NCBI RefSeq assembly: GCF_000949135.2
Contig: NZ_JTAN02000016.1
Span: 1-35,641, forward strand
Source: Burkholderia sp. USMB20
GTDB lineage: Bacteria > Pseudomonadota > Gammaproteobacteria > Burkholderiales > Burkholderiaceae
Length of the DNA: 35,641 bases
Direction: 5' to 3'
A program made the position numbers and the translations under genes. Within the stretch, counting starts at the first letter, position 1. Each line of letters opens with the position of its first letter. The notes under the pieces are model-generated. The model ran no database searches and had not been told where the DNA came from. It worked only from the letters and a program-made list of their open reading frames with translations. This document shows positions 25,900 through 32,770 of the stretch, one piece after another.

Positions 25900-26189
25900 A
25901 GTTAGAGTCGATGGTCTTGGTGCGGGAGGGCAGGCTGCGTTATGATCGCCCGCTCGTCGCGCATCGACGACCCGGCCACGCGGCCGGCGGCGTCCGGCGA
26001 CGGACATCCGTGCCAGCCCGGTGCGGCCGATCGCCGTGCGTGTCGGGCGAGCGGAGCGGGCGCGAACGCGCCGGCTTCGCTTGACCGCGAAGCAGGGGAG
26101 CGGCGGCGTGCGCCGGGGGGCGTTCGTATCCAACAACAAAGGTCCGTCCGCACACGAAGCGGCGCGGATCGTACGTCGCGAGGCACGAC
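25900..26189 (+). promoter_or_regulatory. ptxS upstream region with candidate promoter
   Basis: No convincing gene in this stretch. TTGGTG (25917-25922), 18-bp spacer, TATGAT (25941-25946) is a fair sigma70 promoter for ptxS and would give a leader of about 235 nt. No copy of the kguE operator palindrome was found here, so direct autorepression through that site is not apparent. A small frame from 25942 has no ribosome site or recognisable content. Confidence 0.45.
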
Positions 26190-27233
26190 TTGAGCGATTC
26201 GCAACCTTCCACGCAGCGTCCGGCGACGATCAGCGACGTCGCACGCGAAGCAGGCACGGGCAAGACCAGCGTTTCGCGCTATCTGAACGGCGAGACGCAC
26301 GTGCTGTCCGCCGATCTGCGCCAGCGGATCGAGACGGCGATCGCGCGCCTGAACTACCGGCCGAACCAGATGGCGCGCGGGTTGAAGCGCGGCCGCAACC
26401 GGCTGCTCGGCATGCTCGCGGCCGACCTGACCAATCCCTATACCGTCGAAGTGCTGCTGGGCGTCGAGGCCGCGTGCCACGCGCTCGGCTACATGCCGCT
26501 CATCTGCCACGCGGCGAATGAAGTCGAGATGGAGCGGCGCTTCCTGCAGCTGCTCACGACCTACCGGGTCGAAGGGCTGATCGTCAATGCGCTCGGCGCC
26601 GAGGAAGACGTGCTGCGCCCGCTGCGCGGCGGCGGCATCCCGGCCGTGCTCGTCGACCGGACGGTCGAGGGCTTCGAGGCGGACCTGATCGGGCTCGACA
26701 ACACCGATGCGATCGAGACGGCGCTCGCGCACCTGATCGCGCGCGGCTTCGATGCGATTCATTTCGTCGTGCAGCCGTTCGAGCGCGTCAGCTCGCGGCG
26801 CCTGCGCGAGGCCGCGTTCCGCGCGGCGCTCGACGCGCGCGGGCTGCCGGTGCCGCCGACGGTCGTCCTCGACCTGAACGAGCCGGCCGCGGCCGCCGTG
26901 GCGCTCGCCGACCTCGACGCGCGCGTCGACGCGGCCACGCAGCGCGGCGTGCGGGCGGCGCTGTTCGCCGCGAACGCGCCGGTCGCGCTCGCGATCGCGC
27001 GCCACCTGCGCGCCCGCTTCGGCGCCGCATGGCAGGAAAAGGCCGCGCTGCTGTCGATCGACGATCCGGAGTGGGCCGAGCTGATCGGCATCACGACGAT
27101 CCGTCAGCCGACCTACGAGATCGGCTACAAGGCCGTCGAATTCGTGCACGAGCGCATCGACGGCGCGGTCGGCGACGTGCGCGTCGCGATGCTGCCGGGC
27201 GAGCTGATTGCGCGCGCGTCGACCGCAAGCTGA
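26190..27233 (+). CDS. ptxS: LacI-family repressor of ketogluconate genes (PtxS type)
   Basis: 347 aa from TTG 26190, with GAGG eight bases upstream. LacI helix-turn-helix at about 12-35 (TISDVAREAGTGKTSVSRYL), hinge NYRPNQMARGLKRGR near 55-70, then the periplasmic-binding-protein-like ligand domain (LGMLAADLTNPYTVEVLLGV). In Pseudomonas, PtxS binds a CCGG-centred palindrome and releases it with 2-ketogluconate. The perfect palindrome before kguE fits. Here the gene is downstream of kguD on the same strand, with its own probable promoter, whereas Pseudomonas places ptxS upstream of kguE. No ATG start in frame gives a complete DNA-binding domain with a ribosome site. Confidence 0.9.
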   Translation: MSDSQPSTQRPATISDVAREAGTGKTSVSRYLNGETHVLSADLRQRIETAIARLNYRPNQMARGLKRGRNRLLGMLAADLTNPYTVEVLLGVEAACHALGYMPLICHAANEVEMERRFLQLLTTYRVEGLIVNALGAEEDVLRPLRGGGIPAVLVDRTVEGFEADLIGLDNTDAIETALAHLIARGFDAIHFVVQPFERVSSRRLREAAFRAALDARGLPVPPTVVLDLNEPAAAAVALADLDARVDAATQRGVRAALFAANAPVALAIARHLRARFGAAWQEKAALLSIDDPEWAELIGITTIRQPTYEIGYKAVEFVHERIDGAVGDVRVAMLPGELIARASTAS

Positions 27234-27287
27234 GTATCATGCGGGGCACGCGGCGCGTCAGGTGCGCTGCCCCGAACAAGGAAATTC

Positions 27288-28076
27288 ATGACTGTCGCTC
27301 CCGTCACGCTGGCGGTGCTGATCGCCGCCACGCTGATCATCGCGCTACTGCCGTTCGTTCTCTTCCGTACCCTGCGCAAGCCGCTTGCGCTCGACCGCCG
27401 CGACACGATCGTCGGCGTCGCCGTCTTCACGCTGTTCGCGATGATCGTCGAACGCGCATTCCATGGCCTCGTGCTGAGCCAGACGCCCGCCGGCGGCTGG
27501 CTCACGCAGCCGCTCGCATTCGTCGCGTACAGCGCGCTCGCGACCGCCGTGTTCGAGGAAGTCGGCCGTTATCTCGGGATCCGGTTCCTGAACCGCCGCT
27601 ACGGCGCGTTGGCCGGCGACGGGCGCGGCATCGGCTACGGGATCGGCCATGCCGGCGCCGAAGCCTGGTTCGTCGGCGTGCTCGTCTGGGGCCAGTGGTC
27701 GTATCTCGCGTGGCTCGCGAGCCGCGGGCAGCTCGAGACGCAGCTCGCGGACCTGCCGGGCGATACCGTCGTGCGGCTGCACGTGATGCTGGCGACGCTG
27801 TCGGCACAGTCGATCCTGCTGTTGCTGATCGAGCGCTGCGCGGCGTTCGCGGTGCAGCTCGCGCTGTCGGTGCTGGTCTGGCGCGGCGTGCGTGCCGGCT
27901 GCGCGGGCGTATTGCCGCTCGCGATCGTGCTGCATGCGCTGGCGGCCGCACCGGCGTTGCTGTACCAGGTGCGCGTGCTGCCGGCCGGATCGCTCGAGGC
28001 CGTGTATTTCGTGCTGGCCGCGATCCTGGTCGCCGTGCTGGTGAAGACGTGCCGGTCGCCGCGCGCGGCGGCCTGA
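27288..28076 (+). CDS. YhfC-family polytopic membrane protein (putative intramembrane glutamic-type protease)
   Basis: 262 aa with seven or eight hydrophobic segments. Conserved polar residues sit in helices: AVFEEVGRYL (E90, E91, R94), GIGHAGAEAW (H121, E125) and a later VLHALAAAP. This EExxR / H...E / H layout is that of YhfC proteins, related to the CPBP/glutamic intramembrane proteases; protease activity is predicted rather than shown for the family. ATG 27288 follows AAGGAA. It is 54 bp after ptxS and 13 bp before the next small gene, which it probably shares a transcript with. Confidence 0.78.
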   Translation: MTVAPVTLAVLIAATLIIALLPFVLFRTLRKPLALDRRDTIVGVAVFTLFAMIVERAFHGLVLSQTPAGGWLTQPLAFVAYSALATAVFEEVGRYLGIRFLNRRYGALAGDGRGIGYGIGHAGAEAWFVGVLVWGQWSYLAWLASRGQLETQLADLPGDTVVRLHVMLATLSAQSILLLLIERCAAFAVQLALSVLVWRGVRAGCAGVLPLAIVLHALAAAPALLYQVRVLPAGSLEAVYFVLAAILVAVLVKTCRSPRAAA

Positions 28077-28089
28077 CGGGAGAGGCGGA

Positions 28090-28452
28090 ATGGACGACTA
28101 TCTGATCGAATGCGCAAGCGCCGAATTCGACGCGCTCGCGCGCGTGATCTGCGATCTCTTTCCGGAGCAGACGCGTTTTGCCGAAAGCAGCGACGAACGC
28201 GGGCGCTTCCTGTCCGTGCAGTGGCTCGCGATGCGTTTCGGTTCGACGCCGAAACGGATGACGCTCGATATCCGCATCGTGCCGGCCGCGCTGGCGCGCT
28301 ATCTGGCGCTCAGGCCGATGCAGCGCGCCCGCAGCCACGCGGTGCTGCATGCGTACACGGAAGCGATGCTGGGCTCGCTCGAGGAGCGGCACGCGGCGGG
28401 TGAAGCCGTCGAGCGCACCGCGGAACTCGAACTCGACGAAGACTTTGCGTGA
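28090..28452 (+). CDS. Small conserved protein, possibly DUF3022
   Basis: 120 aa, soluble, no signal peptide or membrane helix. Begins MDDYLIECASAEFDALARVI and ends in an acidic tail (ELELDEDFA). Overall mixed alpha/beta with Arg-rich middle (RFGSTPKRMTLDIRIV). I recall similar short proteins in Burkholderia labelled DUF3022, but this is memory without a search. ATG 28090 has GGAG 7-8 bases upstream. 13 bp after the YhfC gene, so co-transcribed. No function is known to me. Confidence 0.75.
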   Translation: MDDYLIECASAEFDALARVICDLFPEQTRFAESSDERGRFLSVQWLAMRFGSTPKRMTLDIRIVPAALARYLALRPMQRARSHAVLHAYTEAMLGSLEERHAAGEAVERTAELELDEDFA

Positions 28453-28467
28453 GCGGCGACGCCGGCG

Positions 28468-28490
28468 CGCGCCGGCACGATGCCGGCGCG
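28468..28490. terminator. Hairpin between convergent DUF3022-like and PGDYG genes
   Basis: CGCGCCGGC (28468-28476) and GCCGGCGCG (28482-28490) form a perfect 9-bp stem with a 5-nt loop (ACGAT). Lies between two convergent stops and can work for both strands; no T run. Confidence 0.5.
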
Positions 28491-28512
28491 GCGCGTGTCA
28501 CGCGACGCGCGC

Positions 28513-28944
28513 TTACGCGTCGCGATAAACCTGCGCGAAGCGCTGCGCCTGCACGACGCCATAGTCGCCGGGTGCATATTGCATGACCCAGTCGCCGGCC
28601 ATGCCGCGCAGCGTGTCGCCGTTTTCCGAGCGGGCGATCGTGAACGGCTCGTCCATGCGGCGGGCGAGCACGACGGCCGGCCGGTTCCGGTAGGCGCCCG
28701 GCGCGCCGTGCGCGAGCGCCGGATCGGCGGGCAGGTACTTCGCGTCGAAGCGCGCGCGCGACACGACCCAACGGTCGCCGGTCGAGCCGGTGATCAGCGC
28801 GTCGCCCGCGACATAGCGGTTCGGGCCTTCGAGGCTCATCAGTTCGCCGTCGTCATCCGCGAATGCGACCGTGACGGTTTCATCCTTCACGACGCGACGG
28901 GCCTGCGGGTCGGTACGCAGATCGAGGTGCTTGAGTTCGAGCAT
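28513..28944 (-). CDS. PGDYG-domain protein
   Basis: 143 aa, cytosolic, no signal peptide. It carries the motif PGDYG (residues 125-129, in MQYAPGDYGVVQ) that names this small family, preceded by TLRGMAGDWV. Family members bind or are linked to simple ligands such as nucleotides or sugars only by speculation; I know of no established function. Starts at ATG 28944 with little ribosome-site support and is single-gene, convergent with the DUF3022-like gene. Confidence 0.82.
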   Translation of the reverse strand: MLELKHLDLRTDPQARRVVKDETVTVAFADDDGELMSLEGPNRYVAGDALITGSTGDRWVVSRARFDAKYLPADPALAHGAPGAYRNRPAVVLARRMDEPFTIARSENGDTLRGMAGDWVMQYAPGDYGVVQAQRFAQVYRDA

Positions 28945-28983
28945 GGCAGGGGGGAAGTGCGGGAAAAGCCGGGAGCTTATCCC

Positions 28984-29015
28984 GAATCCGGCGCGCCGTG
29001 TGACGCGCCGGATTC
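28984..29015 (-). terminator. Perfect 12-bp hairpin after the Spy/CpxP-like gene
   Basis: GAATCCGGCGCG (28984-28995) pairs perfectly with CGCGCCGGATTC (29004-29015), 8-nt loop. It lies between the Spy-like stop (29076) and the start of the PGDYG gene (28944) on the minus strand, so it likely ends the former's mRNA. Confidence 0.55.
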
Positions 29016-29075
29016 CCGCGGGATGCGCGGCACCGTTCGGCCCGCACGGGCAGTGCGGCGCCGACGGGGCGGACG

Positions 29076-29621
29076 TCAGGGTTGCGCGGGCGCGCTGGCG
29101 GCCGGCGCGGCTGCTGCCTTGCCTTCCTTGCTCGCGGCCTTGCCCTTGCCGCGGTGTTCGCCGCCGTGGTGCAGCCAGCTGCGGAACGTCGTGTCGGCGA
29201 GCGCCTTCTGGTCGGCCGGGAAGCGCTCGTAAAGCGGCGCGAATGCGTCGGCGAGCTTTTTCGCGCCGTCCGCGTTCGCCTGTGCGAGTTCCGCGTACTG
29301 CTTCATGTCGTCGACCGCGGACACGTCATGGCTTTCCATCCGGGCGCGATAGAGGCGGCCCATCGTGTCGCCGTTCTCGCGCATCGTGTCGGCGAATGTC
29401 TTCCATTGCGGTTCCTGCGCCGACGTGATCTTCAACTGGTCGTGCAGGTACTTGATGCGCTGCTCGATGCGCGCTTCGTGGCGTGCGGCACGCTGTTCGG
29501 CGCTAGGGGCAGACGCGGCCGTTGCCGCTGCCGGTGCGGGCGTTTGCGGTTGCGGCGGGGTTTGCGCGAATGCGCTGGCCGCAACGGCGAGCGTAGCGAG
29601 GGTGAGCGAGATTTTCTTCAT
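29076..29621 (-). CDS. Periplasmic Spy/CpxP-like (LTXXQ) protein
   Basis: 181 aa. Signal peptide MKKISLTLATLAVAASAFA with cleavage after AFA. A Pro/Ala-rich linker (20-42) is followed by a helical region with two LTXXQ-like repeats: LKITSAQEPQWKTFADTM and FPADQKALADTTF. This is the Spy/CpxP pattern of periplasmic chaperones or envelope-stress adaptors. The end (about 155-181) is Lys/Ala-rich low complexity (GKGKAASKEGKAAAAPAAS). ATG 29621 has GGAGAG. Single gene. Chaperone activity is inferred from family. Confidence 0.85.
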   Translation of the reverse strand: MKKISLTLATLAVAASAFAQTPPQPQTPAPAAATAASAPSAEQRAARHEARIEQRIKYLHDQLKITSAQEPQWKTFADTMRENGDTMGRLYRARMESHDVSAVDDMKQYAELAQANADGAKKLADAFAPLYERFPADQKALADTTFRSWLHHGGEHRGKGKAASKEGKAAAAPAASAPAQP

Positions 29622-29944
29622 GGTTGGCTCTCCGGGGTGGTGTCGTGCGAGCGGGCGCGGCGGGCAGTGCCGCGAGCGCGCATCTCGCGTCGCACCTTAT
29701 TAGTAGCACGTTGCGTGCAGTGCAGCAGCGAAAGCGACACTTGCTTACATCCGATACGAATCGAAATTGAAAGGGACTTGGCGAAGGCCGGCGATCGATG
29801 GTGTTCGATCGGCGCGTCGGGCGCCGCGCGCGAACGAGGCGGGGCGATGCGAACGCGTGAGATCCCGTTTGGGCGCACCGGCGTTCGGCGCTATCATCGC
29901 GTCACGTTCCATTTCGCCGGCGCGTTGCACGCCGGCCCAGCCTC
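29622..29944 (+). promoter_or_regulatory. Divergent intergenic region; promoter of the lrp-type gene
   Basis: No gene seen. For the plus strand, TTGGGC (29869-29874), 17-bp spacer, TATCAT (29892-29897) is a good sigma70 promoter giving a leader of about 40 nt to the Lrp/AsnC gene at 29945. The relatively AT-rich patch at 29695-29785 should hold the promoter of the Spy-like gene on the minus strand, but no box pair stood out. Confidence 0.5.
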
Positions 29945-30409
29945 ATGCGTCCTCCTCGCCTCGACCAACTCGACGACCTCGACCGGCAACTCGTCGCGCT
30001 GCTGCAAGCGGATGCGCGCGCAAGCGTCGCCGATCTCGCGCGACAGCTCGACGTTGCCCGCACGACGGTCGTCGCGCGCATCGCGCGGCTCGAGCGTACC
30101 AACGTGATCGCCGGTTACAGCGTGCGGCTCGGTCAGGACGTGCTCGACGCGAGCATTTACGCATACGTCGGCATCATTCTCACGCCGAAGTTCGGCAAGG
30201 ACGTGCTGCGCAAGCTCGACCGGATGCCCGAGGTGCAGCTGTTGTGCGCGGTGAGTGGCGAATACGACTATGTCGCGTGGTTGCGTGCCGATTCGCCGGA
30301 ACGGCTCAACGACCTGCTCGACCAGATCGGCACGCTCGAAGGCGTCGAACGCACGACGACGTCGATCATTCTGTCGCGCAAGATCGATCGCGGCACGATC
30401 GGCGGATGA
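29945..30409 (+). CDS. Lrp/AsnC-family transcriptional regulator
   Basis: 154 aa. The N-terminal helix-turn-helix runs from LDDLDRQLVALLQADARASV through LARQLDVARTTVVARIARLE. The C-terminal RAM (ACT-like) domain includes AYVGIILTPKFGKDV, LLCAVSGEYDYVAWL and a closing IGTLEGVERTTTSIIL. Size is normal for the family. Effectors are usually amino acids. The downstream gene on the same strand encodes a lysine 6-dehydrogenase-like enzyme with an inverted repeat at -80, so lysine sensing is a reasonable guess. No ribosome site of note. Confidence 0.92.
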   Translation: MRPPRLDQLDDLDRQLVALLQADARASVADLARQLDVARTTVVARIARLERTNVIAGYSVRLGQDVLDASIYAYVGIILTPKFGKDVLRKLDRMPEVQLLCAVSGEYDYVAWLRADSPERLNDLLDQIGTLEGVERTTTSIILSRKIDRGTIGG

Positions 30410-30717
30410 CGCATCGCATGCGGTGTCGCGTGTGACGCCGCGGCGCGATTCGATTCGTCGCGCAGGCTTTTCCTCCTTTCCCTTCCCCTTGATGCCTTGA
30501 TGCCCGCCGCCCGCGCACGCCGCGGGGCGTTGCCTCGTGCGTCCGCACGCGAGCGTCGTTGTGTCGAATGCGTGCCCGGGCGCGCGCAACGATTCATTTG
30601 CCTGCCATGTCCCGCCTTGCGTGTGCCTTCCTGTCCGGCCACACGCGTCCACACGCGTCGATCGCGGCCCGTCTGACGCACACCGTATACGCGTTTTTTA
30701 GATGATTTGGTCGTTGT
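30410..30717 (+). other. Intergenic spacer after the lrp-type gene
   Basis: No gene, RNA or terminator with a T run could be recognised here. Composition shifts from GC-rich to AT-richer toward 30690-30717, where the regulatory region of the next gene begins. Confidence 0.5.
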
Positions 30718-30741
30718 GACGAAATGCGTAGTCATTTCGTC
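30718..30741. promoter_or_regulatory. Inverted repeat upstream of the lysine dehydrogenase-like gene
   Basis: GACGAAATG (30718-30726), 6-bp spacer CGTAGT, CATTTCGTC (30733-30741): perfect 9-bp arms. Centred about 80 bp before the predicted transcription start, a typical activator position. Loose TTTCG half-sites recur at 30755 and 30769 toward the promoter. Best candidate target for the neighbouring Lrp/AsnC protein; the pairing is inference. Confidence 0.6.
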
Positions 30742-30774
30742 GAAAGTATCGGTCGTTTCGCATCATTCTTCGTC

Positions 30775-30803
30775 TTGGAACTGATTTTGCACGTCCCTAA
30801 ACT
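30775..30803 (+). promoter_or_regulatory. Sigma70 promoter of the lysine dehydrogenase-like gene
   Basis: TTGGAA (30775-30780), 17-bp spacer, TAAACT (30798-30803): four of six matches in each box with ideal spacing. Start near 30810 gives a leader of about 50 nt and places an alternative upstream start at 30804 outside the mRNA. Confidence 0.6.
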
Positions 30804-30860
30804 GTGTTCATGGCTCGACGCCGTACACCAACACCAAACCCATCATCAGGAGATAAGCGC

Positions 30861-31961
30861 ATGAAAATCGCCATCGTCGGCGCAGGTCTGATCGGCCACA
30901 CCATTGCTCACATGCTGCGTGAAACGGGCGACTACGAAGTCGTCGCGTTCGACCGCGATGCTGATGCGCTCGCCAAGCTGTCGCGTGAAGGCATCGCGAC
31001 GCAACGTGTCGATTCGGCCGACGCCAATGCGATCCGTGAAGCCGTAAAGGGCTTCGATGCGCTCGTCAACGCGCTGCCGTACTACCTGGCGGTCAACGTC
31101 GCCGCGGCGGCCAAGGCGGCAGGCGTCCATTACTTCGACCTGACCGAAGACGTGCGCGCGACCCACGCGATCCGCGAACTGGCCGACGGTTCGGACCGCG
31201 CGTTCATGCCGCAGTGCGGCCTCGCACCGGGCTTCATCGGCATCGCCGCGCACGAGCTCGTGAACGGCTTCAGCGAAGTGCGCGACGTGAAGATGCGCGT
31301 CGGCGCGCTGCCCGAGTATCCGACCAACGCGCTGAAGTACAACCTGACGTGGAGCGTCGACGGCCTGATCAACGAATACTGCCAGCCGTGTGAAGCGATC
31401 CGCGACGGCCGCAAGCAGTGGGTGCAGCCGCTCGAAGGCCTCGAACATTTCTCGCTCGACGGCACCGAATACGAAGCGTTCAACACGTCGGGCGGCCTGG
31501 GCACGCTGTGCGAAACGCTGTCGGGCAAGGTCGAGACGCTCGACTACAAGTCGGTGCGCTATCCGGGCCACCGCGAACTCGTGCAGTTCCTGCTCGAAGA
31601 CCTGCGCCTGTCGAGCGACCGCGACACGCTGAAGTCGATCATGCGCCGCGCGGTGCCGTCGACGAAGCAGGACGTCGTGCTCGTGTTCGTCACGGTGACG
31701 GGCGTGAAGGACGGCCAGCTCGTGCAGGACGTGTTCACCCGCAAGATCTTCGCGAAGGACGTGTGTGGGATGCACATGAGCGCCATCCAGATCACGACGG
31801 CCGGCGCGATGTGCGCGGTGCTGGATCTGTTCCGCGAAAAGAAGCTGCCGCAAAGCGGTTTCATCCCGCAGGAAAAGGTGTCGCTGAAGGCGTTCCTCGC
31901 GAACCGCTTCGGCAAGCTGTACGAAGGCGGCACGATGGAGCGCGTGCACGAAGTCGCCTGA
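30861..31961 (+). CDS. Saccharopine dehydrogenase-family protein, probably L-lysine 6-dehydrogenase
   Basis: 366 aa NAD(P)-dependent enzyme. N-terminal Rossmann motif GAGLIG (7-12) followed by DRDADALAKL. Middle region GLAPGFIGIAAHELV, VGALPEYPTNALKYN and AFNTSGGLGTL, and YPGHRELVQFLLEDL near 234-248. These strings match the lysine 6-dehydrogenase branch (compare GVAPGM, YNHVFSLEGLL, AFHTSGGTSTL of Geobacillus LysDH from memory) better than true saccharopine reductases. It would oxidise lysine's epsilon amino group toward piperideine-6-carboxylate. ATG 30861 follows AGGAGA. A single-gene transcript with its own promoter, upstream inverted repeat and strong terminator. An inverted 91-bp fragment of codons ~40-70 lies just downstream. 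Confidence 0.87.
   Translation: MKIAIVGAGLIGHTIAHMLRETGDYEVVAFDRDADALAKLSREGIATQRVDSADANAIREAVKGFDALVNALPYYLAVNVAAAAKAAGVHYFDLTEDVRATHAIRELADGSDRAFMPQCGLAPGFIGIAAHELVNGFSEVRDVKMRVGALPEYPTNALKYNLTWSVDGLINEYCQPCEAIRDGRKQWVQPLEGLEHFSLDGTEYEAFNTSGGLGTLCETLSGKVETLDYKSVRYPGHRELVQFLLEDLRLSSDRDTLKSIMRRAVPSTKQDVVLVFVTVTGVKDGQLVQDVFTRKIFAKDVCGMHMSAIQITTAGAMCAVLDLFREKKLPQSGFIPQEKVSLKAFLANRFGKLYEGGTMERVHEVA
30979..31069 (+). repeat. 91-bp inverted repeat, copy inside the gene
   Basis: Part of the lysine dehydrogenase-like coding sequence (codons ~40-70). It is repeated in reverse orientation at 32026-32116 with two differences, 31046 A and 31058 T, which are G and C in the other copy read on the minus strand. 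Both are third-codon positions and synonymous. Confidence 0.95.
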
Positions 31962-31990
31962 CGATCGGTCTCAGGCACGAGGGCCGTGCG

Positions 31991-32027
31991 ACGCCGGGAG
32001 CGCAACAGCGCTTCCGGCGTTTTTTTT
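31991..32027 (+). terminator. Intrinsic terminator of the lysine dehydrogenase-like gene
   Basis: ACGCCGGGAGCGC (31991-32003) pairs with GCGCTTCCGGCGT (32008-32020), 13 bp with one G-U pair, tetraloop AACA, followed by eight T (32020-32027). A textbook strong Rho-independent terminator. Confidence 0.93.
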
Positions 32028-32116
32028 GACGAGCGCGTCGAAGCCCTTCACGGCTTCACGGATCGCATTGGCGTCGGCCGAATCGACACGTTGCGTCGCG
32101 ATGCCTTCACGCGACA
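32026..32116 (-). repeat. 91-bp inverted repeat, orphan gene fragment
   Basis: Reverse-complement copy of 30979-31069, 89 of 91 identical. It begins exactly in the T run of the terminator. Read on the minus strand it keeps the dehydrogenase frame from SREGIATQRVDSADA to FDALV, then runs into KKNAGS from the T run and stops at 31971. An ATG at 32117 opens this frame but has no ribosome site, so it is treated as a non-coding relic. Confidence 0.93.
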
Positions 32117-32152
32117 TGGTGAAGCGACGAGGAGCAGGGCGGTGCGCGCCGC

Positions 32153-32770
32153 TCAGGCGGGCAGCGGCGGGACGATCGTTGCCGCCGGCGGGGGCGGCAC
32201 GATGCGGTACAGCAGCGCATCGATGTCCGCGTCGGACGGTGCGGTGTTGTCGAACATCACGATGCCGTCGCATTCGTGGCCGGTCGGCACGAAGCGGCGT
32301 TGCCGGTATTCGTCCCAGTGCGCGAGCTTGTACGCGTCGTTCGGATTGCCGCGCGCGACGATCCGCTGGTGCGCGACGTCTTCCGAGGTGTGGACCCACA
32401 CGACCGTCAGCGCGACGTCCGGCCCGATGCCGAGCCACGTGCGGTCGAGGATGCGCCGGTCACGCACTTCGCGCGACAGCGGGCCGACCACGAGCGCGCC
32501 GATGCCGAGCGCGAGGTTCTCGCGGGCCGTGTCGAGCAGGCCCTGGTATTCGGGATCGCGCAGATGCTTCAGGTAGAGCGGGCTGTCGCGGTCGTTCGGA
32601 TCGGAGGTGAGGGCGCCCATCGCGGCCGAGCTGTAGCGGCCGTAGAGCGTGTCCTTGTCGAGCAGGCAGAAGGCTTCGCCGGTCGCGCGCATCAGCGGCC
32701 CGATCAGCCGCTTCGCGAGCGTGGTCTTGCCGGTGCCGGCATGACCGCAGAAGAACACCAGGTGCGTCAC
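32153..32770 (-). CDS. P-loop ATPase/kinase-like protein
   Basis: 205 aa. Walker A GHAGTGKTTLAKR (9-21); later LLDKDTLYGRYSS, an acidic residue after a hydrophobic strand as in zeta-toxin/shikimate-kinase-like small-molecule kinases; ALVVGPLSREVRD; VVWVHTSEDVAHQRIVARG, a lid-like Arg segment (R near 136-140). It belongs to the AAA_33-type ATP-binding group that phosphorylates small molecules or RNA ends; the substrate is unknown. It ends with a Pro-rich tail (VPPPPAATIVPPLPA). Start GTG 32770 overlaps the CydX stop by 4 bp (GTGA), so the two are translated together. Confidence 0.8.
   Translation of the reverse strand: MTHLVFFCGHAGTGKTTLAKRLIGPLMRATGEAFCLLDKDTLYGRYSSAAMGALTSDPNDRDSPLYLKHLRDPEYQGLLDTARENLALGIGALVVGPLSREVRDRRILDRTWLGIGPDVALTVVWVHTSEDVAHQRIVARGNPNDAYKLAHWDEYRQRRFVPTGHECDGIVMFDNTAPSDADIDALLYRIVPPPPAATIVPPLPA

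Noticed and set aside
30804-30860. Upstream start for the lysine dehydrogenase-like gene
   Set aside because: It lies upstream of the predicted transcription start, lacks a ribosome site and adds a non-conserved basic stretch; ATG 30861 has AGGAGA.
31971-32117. Short minus frame (48 codons) in the inverted repeat as a real gene
   Set aside because: No ribosome site, and the sequence is just a fragment of the dehydrogenase running into terminator DNA.
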